Positions 57,126 to 64,000 of a stretch of 64,000 nt of DNA are shown piece by piece. Under the pieces are notes generated by a model. It did no database searches and had not been told where the DNA came from. It worked only from the letters and a program-made list of their open reading frames with translations. The position numbers and the translations under genes are program-made. Numbering within the stretch: the first letter of the stretch is position 1; the number at the start of each line of letters is the position of its first letter. Source of the stretch: Gammaproteobacteria bacterium (GTDB lineage Bacteria; Pseudomonadota; Gammaproteobacteria; UBA11654); contig JABHDX010000118.1 in the NCBI GenBank assembly GCA_018672815.1, positions 1 to 64,000 on the forward strand, read 5' to 3'.

Positions 57126-58393
57126 ATAACTTCTTTATTGTCCATATAAGCTCTTAAAGCTTTAGGAACAATAATTGACCCATCTTCTTGTTGGTAATTC
57201 TCTATAACAGCTATAAAAGTCCTTCCTACAGCCAAACCAGATCCATTTAAAGTATGCAGATATTCACTTTTACCTGAGATATTATTTTTCCATCTTGCCT
57301 TAATTCTTCTTGATTGGAATGACTCACAATTACTGCATGAAGAAATTTCCCTATATCTATTTTGTGAAGGTAACCAAACTTCAATGTCATAAGTTTTAGC
57401 CGAGGTATCTCCAGTATCACCAGCACACAATAATACAACTCTATAAGGTAATTCTAACTTTTTTAGAATTGACTCAGCATGATTGGTAAGTTCTTCTAGC
57501 GCATCGTATGATTCTTCAGGTTTTACAATTTGAACTAATTCTACTTTTTCAAATTGATGCTGCCTGATCATACCTTTTGTATCTTGACCATAAGAGCCTG
57601 CTTCCGATCTAAAACAGGGTGTATGGGCCACCATTTTAATCGGTAATTCAGTTTCATCTACTATTCTATCTCTGATGAGGTTTGTAAGTGGAACCTCTGC
57701 TGTAGGAATTAAATAAAAATCTTGATCTCCATTAATCTTGAATAGATCGGACTCAAATTTAGGCAGTTGTCCAGTTCCCTCAAGACTTCTTGACTTAACA
57801 AGACTCGGAACATAATGCTCTGTATAACCATTATTATTGGTTTGATGATCTAGCATAAAAGCAATCAATGCTCTGTGAAGTTTTGCATAATTATTCTTAA
57901 TGACAGTAAATCTTGATCCTGATAACTTCGATGCTTCCTCAAAATTTATTTCTCCTGACTGTTCACCTAATTCAACATGATCTTTAATACGATCATTACT
58001 TATTTTTGGCTCTCCCCACTTCTTTATTTCTAGATTATCGCTTTCATTATTCCCAGAAGGAACTGACTCATGAAGTATGTTGGGTATAGTCTTAGATAGA
58101 TAATTAAAATCAGTCATGAGTTCAGATATTTTATCTTCGGATTCTTTTAATATTTTATTCAAAGATTTCATCTCTGTTTTTAATTCTTCTTTATCATTAT
58201 CCAGTAGCTGATTTGATCCAATATCTTTTGAAATGAGATTCTTTTTACTTCTCATATCTTCAATATTGGATTGAATTTTTCTTACCTTTATATCGAGCTC
58301 AATAAAATAATCCAGATCAAAATTGCTGGATCTTTTGTGAAGACTACTAGCTATCAAGTCCCTATTTTTTCTTATAATTTTTGGATCAATCAT
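57122..58393 (-). CDS. serS: Seryl-tRNA synthetase
   Basis: Class II synthetase that charges tRNA-Ser. At 423 residues it has the N-terminal coiled-coil arm (about 25-100). Motif 2 is HTPCFRSEAGSYGQDTKGMI and motif 3 GSGLAVGRTFIAVIENYQ. LIPTAEVPLTNL is the usual catalytic-core segment. The gene lies two genes downstream of lolA; a conserved proteobacterial order is ftsK-lolA-(rarA)-serS. Confidence 0.97.
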   Translation of the reverse strand: MIDPKIIRKNRDLIASSLHKRSSNFDLDYFIELDIKVRKIQSNIEDMRSKKNLISKDIGSNQLLDNDKEELKTEMKSLNKILKESEDKISELMTDFNYLSKTIPNILHESVPSGNNESDNLEIKKWGEPKISNDRIKDHVELGEQSGEINFEEASKLSGSRFTVIKNNYAKLHRALIAFMLDHQTNNNGYTEHYVPSLVKSRSLEGTGQLPKFESDLFKINGDQDFYLIPTAEVPLTNLIRDRIVDETELPIKMVAHTPCFRSEAGSYGQDTKGMIRQHQFEKVELVQIVKPEESYDALEELTNHAESILKKLELPYRVVLLCAGDTGDTSAKTYDIEVWLPSQNRYREISSCSNCESFQSRRIKARWKNNISGKSEYLHTLNGSGLAVGRTFIAVIENYQQEDGSIIVPKALRAYMDNKEVI

Positions 58394-58428
58394 TTAATTT
58401 TATTTTTTCGATATTTATTAGTTATTAA

Positions 58429-58788
58429 TTATATCCATTTGCTGATAGTAAAAAAACCAACAATTACACCTATACTATCAGCTATCCAATCAAACCATTC
58501 AAATGATCTATGAATAAAAAAACCCATTTGCATTAATTCTAATAAAAGACCAAAAAATACTAAGTAAGATAGAAGAATAAATTTATGGCTATATTTATAG
58601 ATCATTACAAACCAGCTTGTTAAAAAAAAGAACATAAGAAAATGGACTAGCTTATCTATGCCGATCAATGAATCAAATGTTTCAATATCTGGTGGATTCA
58701 TGAAATGCAAGACAGCTATAGATAAGACTAATAAAATACTAATAAAATTCTGAATGCCTTTGGATAAATTTTGAAAATAGTCAATCAT
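58429..58788 (-). CDS. VanZ-like small membrane protein
   Basis: A 119-residue protein with four hydrophobic segments. DSLIGIDKLVHFLMFFFLTS and the later SFEWFDWIADSIGVIVG match the VanZ family, which has the D-K-x-x-H and D-x-x-D motifs. The longer frame starting at 58839 overlaps lolA by 59 bases. I prefer ATG 58788 because it overlaps the lolA stop by 8 bases (ATGATTGA). The function is unknown. Confidence 0.8.
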   Translation of the reverse strand: MIDYFQNLSKGIQNFISILLVLSIAVLHFMNPPDIETFDSLIGIDKLVHFLMFFFLTSWFVMIYKYSHKFILLSYLVFFGLLLELMQMGFFIHRSFEWFDWIADSIGVIVGFFTISKWI

Positions 58789-59407
58789 TTGATTGGTCAA
58801 TAATTTCAGTGTTTTTAGGAGGGTTAAAAACAAATTCATTGTTGCTAAGATTAGTGTTAATTAAAGCATTTATCAGCTTTATTTCTAATGATTCATTTTT
58901 ACTATCTACAAATGTAAGCTTATTCAAGATGCCGTTCAGGATACTGATATTTATCCTTTCAAAACTATTCCCTCTAGTATTTGAAATAAGTGAAAATAAT
59001 ACTTCACTGTCATCTGTATCAATTTTTTCAATCGAATAAAAATTTAAGATACTAGCATTTCTAAGAAGCAAAATAAGAAATGAATCGTAAGCTTCTATAG
59101 GTAATGAAGAGATTAACAGCTGATTTAGCTGTGAATCAAAGATACTTAGTTTATCTTGATGTAAGATGATTTTCTTTACAAAAGGCTGCTTGATATCCCA
59201 TATTAAGTGATGAGGTTTTTTTATTTTTATACGACCATTCGATTGATTGATCATTGCATTAGAAACAGAATAATTCGTCTGTATAAAATCAGCTTTTATT
59301 GTATTTATATTCTCTAGATATTCTTTTAAGCTTAGTTCTTGTGTAGAAATATTTTGAAATAATAATATTAGTGATATATAAACAATTAGCTTACTGTTTA
59401 CTTTCAT
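58781..59407 (-). CDS. lolA: Outer-membrane lipoprotein carrier LolA
   Basis: Periplasmic chaperone that carries lipoproteins from LolCDE to LolB. At 208 residues it has a signal peptide (LIVYISLILLFQNIS). SLKEYLENINTIKADFIQTN and GRIKIKKPHHLIWDIKQPF are the LolA family openings. It lies immediately downstream of ftsK, the usual order. Confidence 0.93.
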   Translation of the reverse strand: MKVNSKLIVYISLILLFQNISTQELSLKEYLENINTIKADFIQTNYSVSNAMINQSNGRIKIKKPHHLIWDIKQPFVKKIILHQDKLSIFDSQLNQLLISSLPIEAYDSFLILLLRNASILNFYSIEKIDTDDSEVLFSLISNTRGNSFERINISILNGILNKLTFVDSKNESLEIKLINALINTNLSNNEFVFNPPKNTEIIDQSND

Positions 59408-59419
59408 TAAAATGAATAT

Positions 59420-61762
59420 TTAATCTTTAGGCGGGGGTGGAGCCAGTATTTCCCTCTTACCATTTGGCTCAACCGCACTAAGTATGCCTATTTCTTCCAT
59501 TTTCTCAATGATTCTTGCTGACCGATTGTATCCAATTCTTAATTTTCTTTGAACAGATGAAATAGAAGCATTTCTTGATTCGGTAACAAGTTTCACTGCC
59601 TCATCAAACAACGGGTCATTTTCGCTATCATCAGAAGACTGACGATCCAAGCCTGGAAGATCATCAACGGCACCAGAAGTTATTTCATCAATAAATATTG
59701 GCTCGGATTCTAGCTGTAATTCTTTCGAGACTTGATTGACCTCATCATCGGAAACGAAGGCGCCATGAACTCTTATAGGATTAGAGGAACCGGGTGCAAT
59801 ATATAACATATCTCCATTCCCTAATAAGCTCTCAGCTCCCATTTGATCCAAGATGGTTCTTGAATCAACTTTTGCTGAAACCTGGAATGCGATTCTGGAT
59901 GGGATATTGGCTTTAATAAGACCTGTGATAACATCAACAGAAGGTCTCTGTGTTGCAACAATCATATGTATACCTGAAGCTCTAGCTTTTGCTGCTAGTC
60001 GTGTTATTAACTGCTCCACTTTTTTACCAACAGTCAACATCATGTCAGCCAATTCATCAATAACTACAACAATATTTGGCAAAGTTTCTAAATCCGGTAT
60101 TGCTGTGCTTTCTCCTAATTGAATTTGTTTATCTACATCAAATAATGGATCTTGGATAGGTTCACTATTTTTTATTGCATCTTCAATTTTCTTATTTAAA
60201 CCTTTAAGGTTTCTTACTTTTAGTTCTGACATTAGCTTGTAACGTCTCTCCATTTCTACTACACACCAACGAAGAGCATTTGCTGCTTGCTTCATGTCTG
60301 TCACAACAGGTGCTAATAAATGAGGTATGCCTCCATATACAGATAACTCCAGCATTTTTGGATCTATTAGAATCATCCTTACATCTTTCGGTGTTGCTTT
60401 ATATAATAAACTTACAATCATGGCATTAATACCAACTGATTTACCTGAACCTGTTGTCCCTGCTATAAGAAGATGAGGCATTTTTTGCAGATCAGCAACT
60501 ATAGGATTACCAGCAATATCTTTACCCAAAGCAATAGATAAGGGTGAACCCATATCTTCAAATGTCTTAGATCTAAGAATTTCTCCCAAAACAACTAGAG
60601 CTCTTTTTTCATTTGGAATTTCAATACCAATAAAAGATTTTCCTTCTATAACTTCAACTATCCTTACGCTTGATACCGAAAGTGACCTTGCTAAATCTTT
60701 AGATAGATTACTAATTTGACTAACTTTAACCCCAGGGGCTGGATTGATTTCAAATCGTGTGACAATCGGTCCTGGGAGTACTTCTTCAACTGTTGCGTCA
60801 ATCCCAAAATCTTTTAATTTTAATTCTAATAAACGTGATAAAGCTTCGAGTGACTCTTCTGAATTTCCGTATTTTTCATTGGGTGTTTCATCCAAAAGAT
60901 CTAAACTAGGAAGAGAAGTCGTATCACTGGATTCAAATAACTTAGATTGTCTTTGTTCTCTAGCTTTTAACCCTTCTTCTATTAAAGGTTTGGATTTTTC
61001 AATTTTTGGTTTTGAAGTATATTTTTTAGTGGTTTTATCCACTTTAGTATCTGTGGACAAAATTGTTTTGCTATCAATTTCATTTTTTACTTCAACAGTC
61101 TTGTTAAGAGTATTCTTTATTTCAATAGCCTTAGAAATATCTTTAGATTTCAATAGTGCTTTTTTGGCAGCTGTAATAATTAATATACTAGTTTTTATTA
61201 CATATCTGCCAATTAGGTCTATCAAACTAATCCATGAAAAACCGATAAACACAGGAAGAAAAGAAAACCAAATAGCCAGCATTAAAAGAGTTGCTCCTAT
61301 AAGGCTAAAGCTATTCAATAAAGAAGAAGCAATAACCAAGCCTAAAATTCCACCAGATCCTTCTGGCATCCAAGGTATAGATAGATGTATTGATGCGATT
61401 ACACACGTTGTGATCAAAATTATGAGAAATGAAACAACTTTAAGTATTATCATTTCTCGATGAGACTGTTTTGATTCTTTAGATGTAATTAAAATCAAAG
61501 ATAATATAAAGAATAGTAGCGGAATAAAATAACTAGATACTCCTATGAACGTTATTACTAAACTTGAAAAAAAAGAACCAAATATACCTATAAAGTTATA
61601 AACAATTTCATTAGAACCTGTCGAATTATATCCAGAATCAGTCGGGCTATAGGAAATTAAAGCCAAAAAGAATATCAAACCGAATGAGAATAATACGACT
61701 ATAAGTGACTCTCGAAGTAATTCGCCTTTACTAAAAAACTTCTTGAAATTAATCTTTGAAAT
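59420..61762 (-). CDS. ftsK: DNA translocase FtsK; probable ATT start
   Basis: Septal DNA pump that resolves chromosome dimers. As drawn it has 780 residues. Four or five N-terminal helices span residues 20-185, then a short linker. The motor has Walker [15 protein letters not shown], Walker [12 protein letters not shown] and a gamma winged helix near the end. The linker is much shorter than in E. coli. TTG 61678 would begin inside the first helix. The frame is open upstream to TAA 61774-61772 without ATG, GTG or TTG. ATT at 61762, 6 bases after AAGGA, gives [18 protein letters not shown] before helix 1. Confidence 0.93.
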   Translation of the reverse strand: MSKINFKKFFSKGELLRESLIVVLFSFGLIFFLALISYSPTDSGYNSTGSNEIVYNFIGIFGSFFSSLVITFIGVSSYFIPLLFFILSLILITSKESKQSHREMIILKVVSFLIILITTCVIASIHLSIPWMPEGSGGILGLVIASSLLNSFSLIGATLLMLAIWFSFLPVFIGFSWISLIDLIGRYVIKTSILIITAAKKALLKSKDISKAIEIKNTLNKTVEVKNEIDSKTILSTDTKVDKTTKKYTSKPKIEKSKPLIEEGLKAREQRQSKLFESSDTTSLPSLDLLDETPNEKYGNSEESLEALSRLLELKLKDFGIDATVEEVLPGPIVTRFEINPAPGVKVSQISNLSKDLARSLSVSSVRIVEVIEGKSFIGIEIPNEKRALVVLGEILRSKTFEDMGSPLSIALGKDIAGNPIVADLQKMPHLLIAGTTGSGKSVGINAMIVSLLYKATPKDVRMILIDPKMLELSVYGGIPHLLAPVVTDMKQAANALRWCVVEMERRYKLMSELKVRNLKGLNKKIEDAIKNSEPIQDPLFDVDKQIQLGESTAIPDLETLPNIVVVIDELADMMLTVGKKVEQLITRLAAKARASGIHMIVATQRPSVDVITGLIKANIPSRIAFQVSAKVDSRTILDQMGAESLLGNGDMLYIAPGSSNPIRVHGAFVSDDEVNQVSKELQLESEPIFIDEITSGAVDDLPGLDRQSSDDSENDPLFDEAVKLVTESRNASISSVQRKLRIGYNRSARIIEKMEEIGILSAVEPNGKREILAPPPPKD

Positions 61763-62830
<1,068 letters not shown>

Positions 62831-62875
62831 TAAATATAGTTTAGAATATTTTTTTGATTAACTAGAGATTTAAAT

Positions 62876-63094
62876 ATGCCTAAAGCAGATGCAATACAAA
62901 TGAATGGAGTGGTAAAAGAAACACTTCCAAATACTATATTCAGAGTTGAATTAGAAAATGGACATATGATCACAGCTCATATTTCTGGAAAAATGAGGAA
63001 AAATTATATTAGAATTCTTACTGGGGATAAAGTCTTAGTTGAAATGACTCCATATGATTTATCAAAAGGCAGAATTGTTTTCAGAGAAACCTAA
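62876..63094 (+). CDS. infA: Translation initiation factor IF-1
   Basis: At 72 residues this OB-fold protein has [40 protein letters not shown] and [16 protein letters not shown], all typical. It occupies the ribosomal A site during initiation. The N-terminal MPKADA is slightly unusual versus MAKED. Since this genome may use ATT starts, initiation-factor sequence is of interest, although IF-3 rather than IF-1 is the discriminator. Confidence 0.97.
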   Translation: MPKADAIQMNGVVKETLPNTIFRVELENGHMITAHISGKMRKNYIRILTGDKVLVEMTPYDLSKGRIVFRET

Positions 63095-63167
63095 TTTGAT
63101 TGCTCTTTATAACATTTTATTGGAAAATAAAATAAGACGTCAAATATACAAACATAGGCCATATTAA

Positions 63168-63395
63168 ATGAAAAATAAAAACACTTTTAAAATTATATTA
63201 GCTATTTTATCAATATCACTGTTTAACGGATGTAGCTCACAATTAGAAAGCAGAGCTGAGCTAGAAAATCGTATCAATGAACTAGAAGAAGAAAATATTG
63301 CAATACAACAAGAGGCTGAAGAAGCTGTAGAGATGGCTCAAGAAGAGGTAGAAAAAGCTGAAAGAATCTGGGAAAGAGACCAATCTAAAAAATAA
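63168..63395 (+). CDS. Small Lpp-like lipoprotein
   Basis: A 75-residue protein with a lipoprotein signal ending LFNGCSSQ (lipobox Cys about residue 22). A heptad-like helix follows (LENRINELEEENIAIQQEAE and further), ending in Lys-Lys. The pattern resembles Braun's lipoprotein, whose C-terminal Lys is attached to peptidoglycan. The convergent neighbour is an L,D-transpeptidase, the class of enzyme that makes this link. No close sequence match to lpp is claimed. Confidence 0.7.
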   Translation: MKNKNTFKIILAILSISLFNGCSSQLESRAELENRINELEEENIAIQQEAEEAVEMAQEEVEKAERIWERDQSKK

Positions 63396-63417
63396 ATTCT
63401 TTTCTTAGAATCACAAT

Positions 63418-64000
63418 TTAATAAGATATTTGACCTATAAGGCCAGATTTTTCCTTGAATATTTTCTTCACTTTATTCCAGTTAATAGTATCCCTATCAA
63501 TTTTATTTCTAGTAAGATAATTCATCACCTTGGCTTCAAGATATGAATATTCTTCGTTTGTAAGATAATCGAATTGAGCATTATGTACTTGCAGAAATAT
63601 TTTATTTGCAGACTTTGCTAACTTTATAGGCTCATCAACCACTAATACTTCAGTGCCAATTGGGCTCATCTCAAATAATTCTTTTATATCTTCAGGAAAA
63701 AGACGTATGCATCCATGAGATATCTCCATACCCACTCCATCTGGTCTATTAGTGCCATGAATAAAATAACCTCCTGGTATATTTATTCGCATGGCTAACT
63801 TACCTAATGGATTATTGGGACCCGGTGGGACAATTGAATCTAATATCAAACCTTCTTGTTTGTATTCATCTCTAACTGACTTTGGAGGATACCATGCTGG
63901 ATTTTCTAACTTGAGGTCAATTTCTGATAAACCTAGAGGTGTTTTCCAGTCCATTCTTCCGATACCAACAGGAAATGTTATTAATTGTCCATTTTGAATT
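63418..64000 (-). CDS. L,D-transpeptidase (YkuD), N-terminal part beyond window edge
   Basis: Only the C-terminal part is visible. An internal ATG at 63954 is not the start: the frame stays open to base 64000, reading IQNGQLITFPVGIGRMDWK. The catalytic motif YFIHGTNRPDGVGMEISHGC, then IRL, carries His and Cys as in ErfK/YbiS/YcfS. These enzymes crosslink peptidoglycan or attach Lpp to it. The Lpp-like gene next door fits. Confidence 0.92.
   Translation of the reverse strand, partial: IQNGQLITFPVGIGRMDWKTPLGLSEIDLKLENPAWYPPKSVRDEYKQEGLILDSIVPPGPNNPLGKLAMRINIPGGYFIHGTNRPDGVGMEISHGCIRLFPEDIKELFEMSPIGTEVLVVDEPIKLAKSANKIFLQVHNAQFDYLTNEEYSYLEAKVMNYLTRNKIDRDTINWNKVKKIFKEKSGLIGQISY

Noticed and set aside
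58789..58839. Longer N-terminus of the VanZ-like gene
   Set aside because: It would overlap lolA by 59 bases; ATG 58788 gives the usual short stop/start overlap and a normal family N-terminus.

Overview
The window is a compact, AT-rich (roughly one-third GC by eye) bacterial chromosome segment. Its left half keeps the gammaproteobacterial order queG-nnr-tsaE-amiC-...-miaA-...-hflX-hflK-hflC-yjeT(DUF2065)-purA-...-rlmB-rpsF-rpsR-rplI-dnaB. The fabA-fabB pair, ruvC-ruvA-ruvB, lolA-ftsK and the infA region fit the same placement. Streamlining shows in tiny or overlapping gaps, and in four pairs of intact convergent genes that share one 4-base stop (TTAA or TTAG). Together with an MFS carrier, Amt/GlnK/TorF, DUF3604, HupE, a sulfotransferase and a desaturase, this suggests a free-living marine gammaproteobacterium of the SAR86 or similar oligotroph type. 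That placement is inference; there is no rRNA gene here to anchor it.

Layout. 1-456: 3' part of an rpsP with a tandem-repeat acidic tail, cut by the window edge. 603-1889: divergent CBS-domain CorB-like protein. 1893-15346: a long minus-strand housekeeping run (dnaB back to nnr) in which several genes usual for this neighbourhood (mutL, hfq, nsrR, rnr, priB) are absent from their slots. 15382-20185: queG, a deoxynucleoside kinase, tRNA-Glu(CTC), ruvBAC and yebC. 20275-28578: single enzymes, an extremely AT-rich 546-base intergenic stretch, an isolated murF, tRNA-Arg(CCT), fabA-fabB and two small membrane proteins. 28707-31020: an SOS cassette, lexA - Y-family polymerase - short SRAP-like protein. 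Its promoter spacer holds a direct-repeat GTTC-N7-GTTC operator. 31067-37683: dipeptidase, desaturase, nuclease, SDR, fluoride channel, a tiny basic protein, a diheme cytochrome and a beta-helix protein.

37728-38680 is a scar at tRNA-Ser(TGA). The 5' half of the tRNA plus its promoter region is duplicated about 0.8 kb away. Between the copies lie a tyrosine-recombinase C-terminal remnant, another gene fragment, and a GC-rich tspO. 38729-46219: sulfotransferase, MFS, cupin, thioesterase, FetB, DUF4442, then amt-glnK-TorF porin. 46514-52485: PPIase-HupE-DUF3604-FAD oxidoreductase. 52482-56017: DUF6580, ASCH and MscS proteins. 56043-64000: zapE, serS, VanZ-like, lolA, ftsK, trxB, infA, an Lpp-like lipoprotein and the 3' part of an L,D-transpeptidase.

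The most unusual signals are these. (1) Two essential-type genes, amiC and ftsK, have no ATG/GTG/TTG in frame between the upstream stop and their conserved N-terminus. In both, an ATT codon sits exactly 6 bases after an AAGGA Shine-Dalgarno. (2) The SOS cassette has an alphaproteobacterial-type operator in an otherwise gammaproteobacterial context, and a minimal SRAP protein. (3) There is a tRNA-Ser integration or duplication scar. (4) Ribosomal proteins S16, S6 and L9 carry low-complexity acidic tails.
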